The notes below the pieces were generated by a model. It did not search any database. It saw only the letters and a list, made by a program, of their open reading frames with translations, and was not told where the DNA came from. This document shows positions 21,232-32,400 of a stretch of 64,000 nucleotides of DNA, one piece after another (within the stretch, counting starts at the first letter, position 1; every line of letters begins with the position of its first letter). The stretch is from Rhodosorus marinus. Its lineage: Eukaryota; Rhodophyta; Stylonematophyceae; Stylonematales; Stylonemataceae. The stretch covers positions 2,976,001 to 3,040,000 of the forward strand of contig JAMWBK010000003.1 of assembly GCA_029953675.1 (NCBI GenBank), given 5' to 3'. Position numbers and translations under genes: made by a program.

Positions 21232-22506
21232 ATGATGGGTTTCGTATCAGGTGGAGCAGTTGCTCTCAGGACTTCGTCTCAGAAGGCCGTATGCTCGAGA
21301 ACGAAGAGATCTGTAGGCGTCGTTCGCATGGTGCAGGCGCCGGCGAAGTCTTCCACAGCTGTCCACAGCGATGTTTCTCCGATGACCTTGACGCGGTACA
21401 TGATCGAAGAGTCCAACCAGAATTTGGACAAGGAGCATCTGGTTGATCTGCAGGGTATCATGTCCGGTATTCAGGTTGCCTGCAAGAAGATTTCGTCCTT
21501 GGTGTCCCGGGCGGGAATTACCAACCTTACTGGACTGGAAGAGGGAGGCGGTTCCGTCAACATTCAGGGAGAGGAGCAGAAGAAGCTTGACGTCCTGTCG
21601 AATGAGGTATTGAAGAACTCTCTGAGGTTCTCCGGCAAAATGGGTGTGATTGCCTCTGAGGAGGAGGATGAGCCTGTCGTCGTTGATGAGGTTGCCTCGG
21701 GAAACTATGTGTGCGTGTTTGATCCCCTCGACGGGTCCTCGAACATTGATGCTGCGGTCGCCACCGGAACCATTTTCGGTATCTTCGCCGAGGATGACGA
21801 GCAGCCTTGCCTCATCAATGACGATGAGGGCGATCTTGACGCGCAGAAGGCTGCATGCCTCATCCAAACGATGCAGCCAGGGAAGAACCTGGTTGCCGCT
21901 GGATACTGCATGTATTCCTCTTCTTGCATGCTGGTTTTGACCACTGGACACGGTGTGAACGGATTCACACTGGATCCTCAGATTGGAGAATTCGTGCTCA
22001 CTCACCCGAACATGCAAATTCCTAGCCGAGGAAAGATCTATTCTTTCAATGAGGCTAACTATCCCGATTGGGACCCCACTCTGCAGAAGTTTGTCGACTC
22101 TTTGAAGGATGGCTCCAACAAGTCCGGCGCGAAGTACTCATCACGGTAAGTGCATTCAAACGTCCTCCTTGGCTCTCTTCAACCTTGCACTTTCTCATTC
22201 TCTATATTTTGCCTTTTCCATAATTGCAGATACATTGGATCTTTGGTTGCGGATGTCCACCGTACTCTGCTTTACGGAGGAATCTTCGGTTACCCCGGCG
22301 ACGCCAAGAACACGAATGGCAAGCTCCGACTTCTCTACGAGTGCGCCCCAATGAGCATGCTCCTCGAGGAGGCGGGTGGTTTGGCCACGACTGGGAGAGA
22401 GCGAGTTCTAGATGTGATGCCGACGGCTGTTCATCAGCGGCTTCCGCTCATCTTGGGATCGAAGGAGGATGTACAGGAGCTCGTCGACCTCTACCAGGCG
22501 GAGTAA
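21232..22506 (+). CDS. Fructose-1,6-bisphosphatase, plastid redox-type
   Basis: Two exons, 21232-22145 and 22230-22506, with an 84-bp phase-2 intron; 396 aa. It hydrolyses fructose-1,6-bisphosphate to fructose-6-phosphate in the Calvin cycle. The first 40 residues are Ser/Arg/Val-rich and end near VRMVQAP, a plastid transit peptide. Catalytic features: [11 protein letters not shown], the metal-binding [10 protein letters not shown] (from residue 164), [30 protein letters not shown] and [11 protein letters not shown] loop between the metal site and AAGYCMYSS carries Cys193 and Cys209, placed like the regulatory disulfide of thioredoxin-regulated plant plastid FBPase. The third plant Cys, in the VCQPG context, is replaced (TMQPG). 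Thioredoxin control is therefore likely but inferred. ATG 21232 was preferred over an in-frame GTG at 21196; ATG 21235 is also possible. Confidence 0.93.
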
Positions 22507-23633
22507 ACGGAAACTAGAGACGAAAAGGAATAAAAGAGTTCAATATGTGTACCAAGCAATCCGGGATCCTGCAGAAGAGACTAACGTTGGGCCATTTAAC
22601 CACCGCGTCCCGTTCTTTCCAGATTTCCGCTTTATACTGGTTCTGGAAGGGAGTTGAAGCGGGACTACTAGCGGGGAACGGACTACAATTCCTGAAACCC
22701 AGAGTATCCGGAGAATCAACGCTCCTGATACCTTCCACTGCACATCCTTCCGTTCAGACTAGTACCACAGATTCATTGGATGAATACTCCCTGCCCCACA
22801 AGCGAAAATTCTACTTTTGAAACTACCTGGTTTCGAGATGCTCAAGTCTTCCAGTGAGACTTTGGATCAGTCAACAAGAAAGATAACTGGATTCGTCAGA
22901 TATAAACGACTCTCAAATGACAAGAATAACCAACGCACTTTGACTTCCTCCTAGACCATTTGCGTACCCATTTCATACGCCACGAAGACAAGAGAAAACA
23001 CAACACAGCGTCAAGCGGTGACTTAGAGCCGATTAAGCCCACACGACTTCTAGCCTTCCGGCTCATCAATTCCCCTCACAGCAGCCAACAATTAAAAACA
23101 TCTTCTTCCCCCATCGCAATTCTATCAATAATCGACATTTAATACCGCATAGAATAATGCTATAAACGAAATAATTAAATTAATTAAAATACAATAATTC
23201 GCAGCCAGCAGCGGAAAAATCTATCCGTTTCCAATCAATAATCATAATTATTGTTTTGTAATTAGATAAAATATTTTATGAACTGAAAATAAATACCCTT
23301 TATCAATCATTATGTTTCGAGATTAACGAATGAAAAAGCATGACCGTGAACAACTTGGATTAGGTGGTCAAATTATGGAACTTTTGTGGATGAGCTTCGG
23401 TGTAAGGTGAGGAGGTTGGGATTCTTGCGGGACGGTGGTGAGGGGGATGGGAGGGAATGTGATGTCGTTTAAAAAGCGGCATTGGTTTGCTCGTGATAAT
23501 TTTCATGTAAAGTTGCTTTTTGGATCGTAAGATATTATCGCTTCTGAGATCGATTTGGTTCTGAGAGGTTTGGTGTTGAATAAGGAGCTGTTGGCGTTTG
23601 TTGTATGAGGAAGATGGCAGGGCGTGGTTTGAT
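22507..23633. other. Intergenic region with AT valley at about 23140-23330
   Basis: No supported gene. DNA left of the valley (22860-23130) is A/C-rich, and right of it (23340-23630) strongly G/T-rich. The valley contains TTAATTAA and CAATCAATAATCATAATTATTG-like stretches. The right half is the probable promoter of the DUF1350 gene. Confidence 0.4.
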
Positions 23634-24755
23634 ATGATGCGGAGGGGAGGGGTTGAGGGGGTAGGTATGGGTACTGGAATTGGATTTGTACCGTATTATG
23701 GGAATTTTCGATTCCGACGGGGCACTTGTGTTGTGCAGAGGAGATATGGGATTAGGTTGGAGGCTGGAGCGTCATGCTCGTTTGGTTCTGACCGGGCCGG
23801 TTCACGGTGGGATGAGGTTGACGGGGGTAAGGCGTTGATCGTGAAGCCACCGGAGTCTGTGCAGCCGAGATGTATAGCACACTTTCTAGGAGGTATTGCG
23901 ATTGGGAATTCGCCGAGGATTGGCTATCCAGAGTTTCTGCAAGCTCTTGCGGACAGCGGGGTGTTGGTAATTGCGACGCCATACGAAATCAGTTTCGACT
24001 ACATGAAGACCATCGACGAGTGCTTGGACAGATACGATAGAGCGCTTGAAAGTCTGGATCAAACCGATGTTACTGGAATCCCAGTCATTGGCATTGGCCA
24101 TTCAGCTGGGGCTCTTCTGCACGTGATTCAGAGCACTCTCTTCGCGCAAAAGTACCGCGTCGCCAACGTTCTGATCTCGTTCAACAATCGGAACGCTCGT
24201 GATGCGATACCCAGCTTCGATGTCATCAAATCCACTGTCACAGCTTTGGGACCGGAGTTTTTCTCCACCGGTAGTGCACTCGAGGAGGAACTGTTCAAGT
24301 CCGCTGTCAAAATAGCTGGAGGTGCCCCGGGCGTTGGGGATGAGCTATCACTTGTAGTCTATGAGAGCCTAAGTTTCCTTAGACAACTAAGACCGCTGCT
24401 GATTGAGATAGCTGAAGGGGTGGAAGAATTCCATCCCACACCGGAGGAGACGAGAATGGCGGTTCGCAACGGGTATGAAGTACTTCGTACGCTGGTCGTA
24501 AAATTTAGTATTGACACTATTGATCAGTCGGAAATCGCTGAGGAAATTCTGAACTCACGAACGGAGTTGAAATCAGTAGTTCTAGAGGGAACGCACACCA
24601 CGCCATTGATACGTGATCCGGTGGAGAGCAGTCTTGGTTCGCCTTTGCAGGAGCTCACTGAACCCCTTCGCGATCCCTTGCTCGGTGAAATAAGAGGCTT
24701 ACTGGCTACGATTAATGAGTTCCTAGATACTTTCTTGCCCATGGAGCAATCCTGA
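23634..24755 (+). CDS. DUF1350 alpha/beta-hydrolase-like protein, probably plastid
   Basis: Intronless, 373 aa from the ATG at 23634. The mature part begins near residue 75, and the preceding Gly/Arg-rich segment is a likely transit peptide. Family features: RCIAHFLGGIAIGNSPRIGY, GVLVIATPYEISFDY, and a nucleophile-elbow-like IGIGHSAGALLHVI with the G-x-S-x-G pattern. These match the DUF1350 family (PF07082) of cyanobacteria and plastid-bearing eukaryotes, which has an alpha/beta-hydrolase fold and no firmly established reaction. The C-terminal part includes VVLEGTHTTPLIRDP, where the His may complete a triad. Plastid location and hydrolase activity are inferred from family distribution and fold. 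Confidence 0.82.
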   Translation: MMRRGGVEGVGMGTGIGFVPYYGNFRFRRGTCVVQRRYGIRLEAGASCSFGSDRAGSRWDEVDGGKALIVKPPESVQPRCIAHFLGGIAIGNSPRIGYPEFLQALADSGVLVIATPYEISFDYMKTIDECLDRYDRALESLDQTDVTGIPVIGIGHSAGALLHVIQSTLFAQKYRVANVLISFNNRNARDAIPSFDVIKSTVTALGPEFFSTGSALEEELFKSAVKIAGGAPGVGDELSLVVYESLSFLRQLRPLLIEIAEGVEEFHPTPEETRMAVRNGYEVLRTLVVKFSIDTIDQSEIAEEILNSRTELKSVVLEGTHTTPLIRDPVESSLGSPLQELTEPLRDPLLGEIRGLLATINEFLDTFLPMEQS

Positions 24756-24891
24756 CCCACACATGTAACACAAAAATAGCCCTAACCATCCACAGCACTT
24801 GGCTTGTTGTTTATATCCGAAAAGCCACCGGAATCACTCGTTTACTACTCACTCAATAAATTCAGAAAACCGTTTTCGAAGTTTGACATGC

Positions 24892-25632
24892 TCACGCCTC
24901 AGACTCAACGGCGTTAGACATTTTTTCGCTTCTATAAGATAAATAACCTTTCACTAGGAGCATGAGCACGTCCACGCAAAGGAAACCGGCGCAAACGACA
25001 GAGGCGTTACCAACGGATCTGTAAGTATCCTGATAATCTTCAAGCATGCTCCCAAAGCAACCCGGCAGCTGAGGATCCACTGGGGGATCACATGCAGGGC
25101 ACGTTGTGAGATCCGGTTCAATACAGTCGCCGCTGTCGAATCCAGCACATGAGAACTCGTCCTGCAAAGTGCAGACAAGGGCAGTGTCATTCACAACAGC
25201 TTCCTCCCACAGGCGCTGCGCATCAGCTCTCAGATCAGCAGGACTTTCCTCTCCGGCGTACTGTAGTGAAACTATACCGATGTACAAGAGCACACCACTG
25301 AAACCCAACTCAAGGACAACAATGAGCAAGTTCCACCAGAATCCTTCCAGGACTTCGGGCTTCTTCCAGGCCAGCACCTGCCGACCAAAAACGTCCAAGA
25401 GGAGAAGTGTACCGATAATAATCAGCCCGGCCGCTGCACTAGCCACCGGAATGAAGCTCGTTGTCGTGTCCTGATTCTCAAACAATACAGGATCACTCCC
25501 AAAGTCCCTGAACGAGCCAAACCCAATCACGTACAAAGCGATTGCATTCCCTAAAATAAACGCACTCGCAAAAACAGACCAGGAAGGCCAAAATCTTGAC
25601 TTGATGTGTGAGAACTTCACCTTGGACACCAT
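24892..25632 (-). CDS. Tetraspanin-like four-TM membrane protein
   Basis: Intronless, 246 aa, ATG at 25632; a TTG-initiated extension was not used. Four hydrophobic segments are visible: about 20-37 (VFASAFILGNAIALYVIGFG), 62-80 (VASAAAGLIIIGTLLLLDVF), 97-120 (LLIVVLELGFSGVLLYIGIV) and near 210-230 (SVVCAGFLCVDVLMLLVKGY). A large polar loop lies between the third and fourth, with several cysteines (LVCTLQDEFSCAGFDSGDCI, CPACDPP). Topology and loop resemble tetraspanins, but the diagnostic CCG triplet is missing; SCAGF is the nearest, so this is 'tetraspanin-like' only. The gene is convergent with DUF1350 (136 bp apart) and divergent from Sec6 across a repeat-bearing promoter region. Confidence 0.6.
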   Translation of the reverse strand: MVSKVKFSHIKSRFWPSWSVFASAFILGNAIALYVIGFGSFRDFGSDPVLFENQDTTTSFIPVASAAAGLIIIGTLLLLDVFGRQVLAWKKPEVLEGFWWNLLIVVLELGFSGVLLYIGIVSLQYAGEESPADLRADAQRLWEEAVVNDTALVCTLQDEFSCAGFDSGDCIEPDLTTCPACDPPVDPQLPGCFGSMLEDYQDTYRSVGNASVVCAGFLCVDVLMLLVKGYLSYRSEKMSNAVESEA

Positions 25633-27066
25633 CCTTCCCTTCACAACACCCAATCCAACGATAGCTTCGAAAACCCCATCCTACTCCTCCCCCCCTCCAA
25701 AGTCCCCTAAATGTCCCCTGTTACCTTGACTGTTTAGGGTACTAAACGGTCAAGGTCCTACCCTACAAAATCTTTACTTTCCTCTATCCTCCCCGCCTCC
25801 CCCTTCCCAACACCAAACCACCCCCCCTCGCGCTAGCAAAGCTTCCCCTCTTTTATACCAGCAAAAATCAAATAGAGTATTCCATCTCTCGTTGAGAGAA
25901 AACTCCTCCAACAACACAAAAACAACTCATCAAGAGAGTTATCCATCCCCCATTGAAAGAAAACTCCTCTTCACAAACAACAACGAATAGAGAAGAGTAA
26001 TCCATCTGCCATTGAAAGAAAACTCCTCATCCCCTCCAGCTTTCCTAAATACTTGATGACCCTTTTGAAATTAAAAAAATCAACGGGTTTAGTAATCCGT
26101 CAACTCCCGTCGAAACAAAACTCTCCCTCCCCCCCCTCCCCGGTAAAAAAAATCCTGGTACTTAACAAACCTTTTTCAGTTAAAAAATCCGGATCACACC
26201 CGTTAGTTTCTACCCAATGACTTCACGTCCTTCTATTTATTTTCTAAAACATAACATGGAAATGTTTTCTCTTGTGTTTCCTTAAAAATGTCATTGTTTT
26301 CACCTTCCGGATTTTCCACTGCTTAAATATTAACTAATATTCAAGTGCTGAAATTTTTATAAAGACGAATATTAAAATTTATTTCGAATTAACAATATAT
26401 GGCGAACATTCTGCTTAGGGGTAAGGGATGAAGTTGTTTTCTGAATAATGAACAAAAAGGAAGTTTTTTGATGTTTTTTGTATTGAGAGGGGGGTTGGGA
26501 GCGGAGCTTTTTTTTTTTGTTGATGTTGTGGGACGGCGAGTTCCACCTTTGGGACTGTCCCACTTGATAGGGTATTCACGTTTGAGGATCGGATTTGGTG
26601 AGGAGGATGGGAAGATATATGTTTTGTACTATCAGGCCTGGGAAGGGAGAGGGTTGACATGGATGGACTGCCGAGGCGAATGGGGGCATCAGAAAGCGTG
26701 TGATGTACTTTTGTGATTGAGGTCCGAGCGGAACCCCTGGATGGTGCCGTGTGTTTCCCGTTTGCGCGTTGGAAACCCTCCTGTAGACCGAGGAGGGCAA
26801 TCGCCAGTGCCCGCTCCGTGGTTAACGATCGAAAACTTTGGAGGTTAAACCGCTCTTGCTGCTTTTGGAAGATTTTTTGTTGTTTTGGGAGGATGATGAT
26901 TTACTTTCCAGAAACATCGTAATTTTTGGGCTCCGTTGCTGGGGAACGAGAAAGCGAAGATTGTGTGGGTGAGGATGTGGGCTGCGTGCAGACAGTAAAG
27001 GTGAAGCACTCTGCTTGAAATCGAGTTTCAGTGACTTTTTTTGTGCACGTCAGTGCTGGTCGCTCA
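25633..27066. promoter_or_regulatory. Divergent promoter region between tetraspanin-like gene and Sec6
   Basis: C/T- and C/A-rich DNA (25633-26170) includes the repeat array described separately. It is followed by an AT valley (about 26220-26400) and G/T-rich DNA (26400-27060) leading to Sec6. AATATT occurs as close inverted copies in the valley. No coding segment is supported. Confidence 0.45.
25875..26130 (-). repeat. About 60-bp direct repeats, three to four copies
   Basis: Copies start at about 25875, 25936 and 25995 (spacing 61 and 59 bp), with a weaker fourth at about 26090. The shared core is GAGTAATCCATC, then about 4 bp, CATTGAAAG, and AAAACTCCTC. Copies 2 and 3 are nearly identical in the core, while the linkers differ. 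Within a copy, GAGTT and AACTC form a short inverted pair. They lie 240-500 bp upstream of the tetraspanin-like ATG and are candidate regulatory modules. Confidence 0.85.
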
Positions 27067-29247
27067 ATGGATGGACTTGAGCTTCGGGCCAGGAGGGATG
27101 CTCAAATTGAGATAGATTCCAAGTTCTCCGCCACACCGGAATTGAACCAGGGTACCTTGCGTGAACTCAGGAAAGATCTTGAGCGACAGAGGACGCTTGC
27201 TGTAGCAGAGTGGGAAGCAGCACGCCGTGTGAAGAATTCAGACCTGGAGTCCGTTGGACTCGCAGCCGAGAATATCGCTGGGGCATCTTCACAAGCACTA
27301 CGTGGCAGAGAGCGTGTAGCGAAAATTTTGTCGGTTTCACCATGGCAGATTAGCTTCCGGATTCAGCAGTCATCACAAGCTCTATGGAACGTCAAACTAG
27401 TGTTGTTCTTGACAAAGTTCTACCAGAATTTGGAAACTGAGCTTCAGTCGCTGCAACAGGCTTGTAAGGACGTCTCCGGCGTCGAGCTCTACACCCTTCA
27501 CAAGCGACTTTTGAGGATTGAGAGGATCGCAAAATCAGCGGCCATCGAATGTGAAGCCTTGCCAGATGAATCAAACCATATCAAGAACGTTTTTGGCCCG
27601 CTTGAGGAACTACGTGAAGTTATCGAATCCGAACTTTGGAATTCCCTACTCGACGCCAATACAAGTTTCAAAATAGACCGGGAAGTCTTAGCATCCGCTG
27701 CGAGAATCATAGAAGCAGAGGAAGATGAGGATAAGTTCTGGAATCAGTACGAACAGAGAGGGAGTGTTTTGCTTAGCAGATCTCTTCGACAGCAGAAGCG
27801 CTTCAAGGACCGTGCGGTGGAAGCACTCATAGGTGGAATTGCCTCTCTAGCTTCAAAGAATCCCGATCGCCGAGGCCGTTACTCTGACTCAGAAGTTAAA
27901 TCCTCCCTCACGAAGCTGTCCGAGCTTGTTTCAAAGATCGGCGACGCGGAACTTATTGGGCGGTGCTTCCCGGAAAGATATGGCATCTCGGAGGTCGTTC
28001 GCGATGAATTTTTCCGTGTCATCGCATCTAGACTCTCTGGTGTCTTCAGATCTGCACTTTCCGACGTCAGCCGTAGTCGTGCGATTAACTGGCTTATTGA
28101 GAACAGCAATCGAATCCGGAAGCACTGGGGCATCGGCCTTCAACTTGAAAAAGAAGACAGATTGCTACTCAGAAACTTCTACTTTTACCAGTTTGAACCA
28201 GTCCTGCAGCGTGAGATCGATCGCCTCTCGAAGTCGGTAAACTTTTATAGGGGGAAAGGAGGTATGAGCAATTATGAGCCTTCTGAGGACATATATACGC
28301 ACGTCCCAAAGCGGATCTTTCAGTTCGTTCGGGCCCAGCTGGAAGCCGGTACGTCCTACGTTCATAAACTTAAGCGACATGTTCGCCCTCACCAACCCTT
28401 CGTTGCTCCTCTTGTAGCCTCTGCAATAGTCAGCGCGGACGACCTACCCAAACTTGTCGGGAAAGCCGCAGCTCTGCTCGAAAATTTTGCAAGGAGAACC
28501 AGGGAAAGCATCGACACGTTCGATACGAGTAGAGGAGCGTACAATGTACCCGTCGTTGTTGCAAACGATTTCTCCCTGTGTGCCTTGTTTACCGAAGACA
28601 TCAGTGACTGGACTTCCTTCTTCGTTCCCGAGCGGCACTTGCATGCGTCCAGTTACTGGATAACCGCTGGAAGACTTTTTCGGGAGACCGAGGAGTTTGC
28701 TAAGGCCAAGCTCTTGGATACCCTGTTTGGGAACATAGGAGGTCAGTTTCAGAAGCTTTTTTCCCCGGTGCGAGGAAAGGAACTTCTGCTGGATGTCGTC
28801 GCGTCTACTCAGAGTTTCCTTGACTCCGTGAAAGCTCGGTTGGTCCTAGGATTGTACCTCGATGTGGCGCTGTCTTCCCTAGCCATGATTACCAACGAGT
28901 ACCTGGCGGTCTTCGCAACCGCGGAATTACGTGACCCTGCCGGGGGTGCGATTATTGTTCAGGTAGAGCACGACTTGAGCCAGCTCGAGACGCTGTTTGA
29001 ACCTTTTCTACATATCAGGCAATTTCAGATCGTTCGTTCCAGCTTGCAATCGACTCGAGACCTTTTAACATGCTCGCCATCCTACAGTGTTATTTCGAAA
29101 GCGTACAACGCGCTCTCGTCACGGTGGACGGTTGACCCTCAGGGTCTGCTGAACGTAGTGCTCGACATACGGCCAGAGTTCGACAAGAAGATGAGACAGG
29201 AGTTGCGCTCATTGTATCAGGGATTGGACATCGACAACAGCAAGTGA
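27067..29247 (+). CDS. SEC6: Exocyst subunit Sec6/EXOC3
   Basis: Intronless, 726 aa from the ATG at 27067; an in-frame GTG at 27031 was rejected. Sec6 is a rod-like subunit of the exocyst, which tethers secretory vesicles to the plasma membrane. The N-terminal region is helical and charged. After it comes a segment typical of Sec6: LYTLHKRLLRIERIAKSA, then VFGPLEELREVIESELWNSL, then REVLASAARIIEAEEDED, matching the family pattern of LW followed by LV..VRIIExEE. The C-terminal half contains FFRVIASRLSGVFRS, FYFYQFEPVLQREIDRL, and a terminal domain with VKARLVLGLYLDVALSSLAM and LLNVVLDIRPEFDKKM. Length fits the family (about 745-805 aa). It is convergent with Sec31, 235 bp apart. Confidence 0.82.
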   Translation: MDGLELRARRDAQIEIDSKFSATPELNQGTLRELRKDLERQRTLAVAEWEAARRVKNSDLESVGLAAENIAGASSQALRGRERVAKILSVSPWQISFRIQQSSQALWNVKLVLFLTKFYQNLETELQSLQQACKDVSGVELYTLHKRLLRIERIAKSAAIECEALPDESNHIKNVFGPLEELREVIESELWNSLLDANTSFKIDREVLASAARIIEAEEDEDKFWNQYEQRGSVLLSRSLRQQKRFKDRAVEALIGGIASLASKNPDRRGRYSDSEVKSSLTKLSELVSKIGDAELIGRCFPERYGISEVVRDEFFRVIASRLSGVFRSALSDVSRSRAINWLIENSNRIRKHWGIGLQLEKEDRLLLRNFYFYQFEPVLQREIDRLSKSVNFYRGKGGMSNYEPSEDIYTHVPKRIFQFVRAQLEAGTSYVHKLKRHVRPHQPFVAPLVASAIVSADDLPKLVGKAAALLENFARRTRESIDTFDTSRGAYNVPVVVANDFSLCALFTEDISDWTSFFVPERHLHASSYWITAGRLFRETEEFAKAKLLDTLFGNIGGQFQKLFSPVRGKELLLDVVASTQSFLDSVKARLVLGLYLDVALSSLAMITNEYLAVFATAELRDPAGGAIIVQVEHDLSQLETLFEPFLHIRQFQIVRSSLQSTRDLLTCSPSYSVISKAYNALSSRWTVDPQGLLNVVLDIRPEFDKKMRQELRSLYQGLDIDNSK

Positions 29248-29337
29248 GACTTTGCTCCTAGGTCCGCGTGGCAAAGTTGGCAATCTGACGGACCAATTGC
29301 TCTATATATTGATTAACGTTGACAACATCAGCGTGGA

Positions 29338-29368
29338 GCTCTTCGAACCATAAAAGAGCTCGAAGAGC
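29338..29368. repeat. Short inverted repeat in Sec6-Sec31 convergent gap
   Basis: GCTCTTCGA at 29338-29346 and TCGAAGAGC at 29360-29368 are perfect 9-bp arms around a 13-nt loop. They lie about 90 bp after the Sec6 stop and before the Sec31 stop on the other strand. A 3'-end processing or termination role is possible; this could also be chance. Confidence 0.5.
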
Positions 29369-29482
29369 ATGTTGCAAGAGGAGAAGAATTCCCTTCTTAT
29401 GGGGACAAAATACTATTATTTTCTTGGGTTCAAAATTTGTCCCTGTTCCTGCTTATTTTTACTTCGTAACTCGTGGTTTTCC

Positions 29483-32400
29483 TTAACTCGGGGATTGCAG
29501 AAGGTCCAGCAGCCGCCTCAAAGCCATAATCGGTCCGCGGCCAATTTCGTCCCAGGCATCTCCTTTCGTTAGTCTCGTGATAACACTGTAAGCATGAGGG
29601 TAGTCAGTGCGTTCGAGCGCGTCACAGAGCTCCAAGAGTTCCATAACCACATCTCCTCCTAAAAGTCCTTCGTTCAGCTTCTGTAGCAAGCCGCCCAGCT
29701 TTTTCCCGATATCCTCGACCTTTATCTGGTACGATCGACTTGACTGAAGGCTCTGCACATATCCGTACGTCCTCCGAAGAGACGAAACGATCTGTTGGTG
29801 ATCAGGAGGAACAGAGCTCGTATCTGCATCATCGATGCTGACGATCTTCTGGCTCATTGTCCCTCTCGCATCGCTGGCCTGCGATGATTCAGTTTTCAAA
29901 CTCCTCGTGCCTGCAGCAACAATTCCGGCGACTTCCGCCGAAGGCGGTAACTTGCTAGCGGCTCCCGTTCTTCCACTGAGATTCATCGGCATGTCCATTC
30001 CAGGCATCGAGGGCGGCGGCGCAGCAGGCTGTTGCACCATTGGCGGTGGCGCTACTTGCGTAGGGCCGAACGGTTGTGCACCAGTCGAAAAGGAAGGAGT
30101 TGCGGTGGCAATCGATGGCATTTTCGGGGGGGGTTGTACTGGAGGAGGTGGTGCAAGACCTCCCAGTGCACTGTCCTGGCCTGGCATCGGATTCATGGCC
30201 CCTCCTCCCGGTCTCAACTCGTCCATTAAAGAAGATGCAGATGACTGCGACGTTAAAAATGGTCCAGTTGGATTGGCGAATTGTGACGAGCTATTGTTGA
30301 CCAGACTCGGCGGTTTAGAGGGCACAGATGGGATCACCGGCGGAACCACAGCTGGCCTATTGGCAGGTGGTTCGAGGCTGTGTGAAAGACCAGAACCGAA
30401 TCCTTGTCCCATCGCTCCTCCCATCGGCGGTGGTTGATTGAAGTTTGTACCGGGCCCGGGCTGCATCAAATTCGGCGGTGGCGCTGTTGATATTGACGGC
30501 GCATCAGTTCTTCCCATATGTGGCGGTGCAGGAATACTTGGTTGAAGCGGTGGCGGCTGTAAAACGTCATCAGGTCTGGATTGCATCGGAGATTGCAAGC
30601 CACCTAGCGGGGGTGGGACAACCGGTTGGGATGGAGAATATCCTCCCAGTGGCGGCGGGGGTATGGTACTCAGAGAGGCGCCAAGAGAGGGTGACGTCAT
30701 GGTTATTCCCATACCAGCACCAACTGGTGGAGGGCGAGTTCCCCCGATTGGAGGCGGACCGCCGATGCTCATTGGCGGTGGGCCAACGCCCATCGGTGCT
30801 GGTCCAGAAACGGGTGACGGTGTACCACCGTACGCGTGGGGCATCATACCACCAGTTGGAGGACGCTGCATCTGTCCTGGTACTGGTGGTCCTGCGCTTT
30901 GGCCCATTTGTGCATTCTGTGTCTGCCAGCCTCCTCCCGTTGTTGATCCTAGAAGAAATGGTTCAGCATGAGAATTGATCTTTATGTTCGTAACAATAGG
31001 GGTAGGATAAGCCTAGTTCTCTTTGCAGCAGCAACTCACCTGGCATTGGGAAGCCTGGGCCAGAAGGAGTGAAACTGCCCGGTCCTCGCCCGCCATACTG
31101 ACCTTGCCCTCTGAGAGGCACCTCCCCCCATGATCCTTGACTACCTGTTCGCATTGCAGGTCCTCCAGCGGGCTTGTGTTTGTTCCTTTCCTTGGCCTGC
31201 TGGACAGCAATCGCTTTCTCCGCTCGCTGCAGCAAATCTCCCGCGAAACCGAGAGCCCCATGAAAATCACCAGGAATCGGCCGCAGATATTTTGCGGACT
31301 CCTCAAGCGCTCCGTGAGCCGAGAGGATTAACGCCATCTCGTAAAACGCCGCGTTGCTGGTGTTGTCCTCTGCCCTGATTAGGGCTGTATCTCTCTCCCC
31401 TCGGGCCAGCGCCTTTGCAGCCCCGAGCAAACGAATCCTTTTCACCAGTTCCCACACGTCACCTGCTCGGTCTACCCTCTGTCCGGCTCCTCTCTGCTTC
31501 ATCTCGCTAGTTCGAGCCCAGATCTCGGCAGCACCGGCGATGTTCGAAGAGCAAAGATAGCATTCCAGTGCTTCAGACAACCGACCTCTGGTTAAGACTT
31601 CAGCGGCGAGCCTATTGCAGTAATCAATGAAATCATTCGAGGGCATGTACGTCACGAAAATGGCTAGAACCTCCTTCCATGCCTCCTTCGAGCTTAAGCC
31701 ATAGCTAGCAACTGCATCGAACGATGTCTAATTGCGCCGGCAAACACAAAAAAAGGCCATACCACACAACGTAGTTAGCCAGCTGTGTGGAGCGCATGGG
31801 ACCACGGAAAGGAGATACTTACCAAAGGATCCAAAACTGCTTGGAAAACTACACCCAGGATCTTCTGTTGATGGGTGGACAGATATTTCGCCCGTGCTTC
31901 ATCCCAAGCGGTCGGTCCAGCGCAGTTTGCAAGCACAAGAGCATCAGCGGTTCGATCCTCCTCAAAGCATCGTTCCACAGCCCTGCTGAAGTCGCCGGTG
32001 ACAATTGCGTTCCTGATGACACTGTCGATATCTTCCGAGCCATGGTTCCCGGCAACCGTCTTCGGTTCGAGGGAAACCCCACTTGAAAAGTCATCCAATA
32101 GACTCGCATCATCTACATCCCAAGGAGCCGGGCCTTGGATACTAGCTGGCGACTTCTTCGGTGACGGTTGAGGAACGGCAGCCTGTGGGACACCGACTGG
32201 TGGTCTTTCGTTTGCCTTCTCGAATTCCTTCTGCTTTCGCACTCTCTCAACAAACTCTACAATGGGCTCGCTCCGCTCTAGGCCAAGAACGTTTGCGCCC
32301 TCTATTCCTTCCTCAACCTCATAACCCAAATTTTTGAGGAGTTTTCTCCTCGCGTCGATTTCAAACTGGAGCTGAAGGAGAGCCAGACTCGACTCGCTGG

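Noticed and set aside
21247-22017. Minus-strand 256-codon frame overlapping FBPase
   Set aside because: The sense strand encodes catalytic FBPase motifs; the antisense frame is a compositional shadow.
29835-30978. + strand Gly/Pro-rich frames opposite Sec31
   Set aside because: Antisense of the Pro/Gly-rich linker; the Sec31 frame continues into a conserved C-terminal domain.
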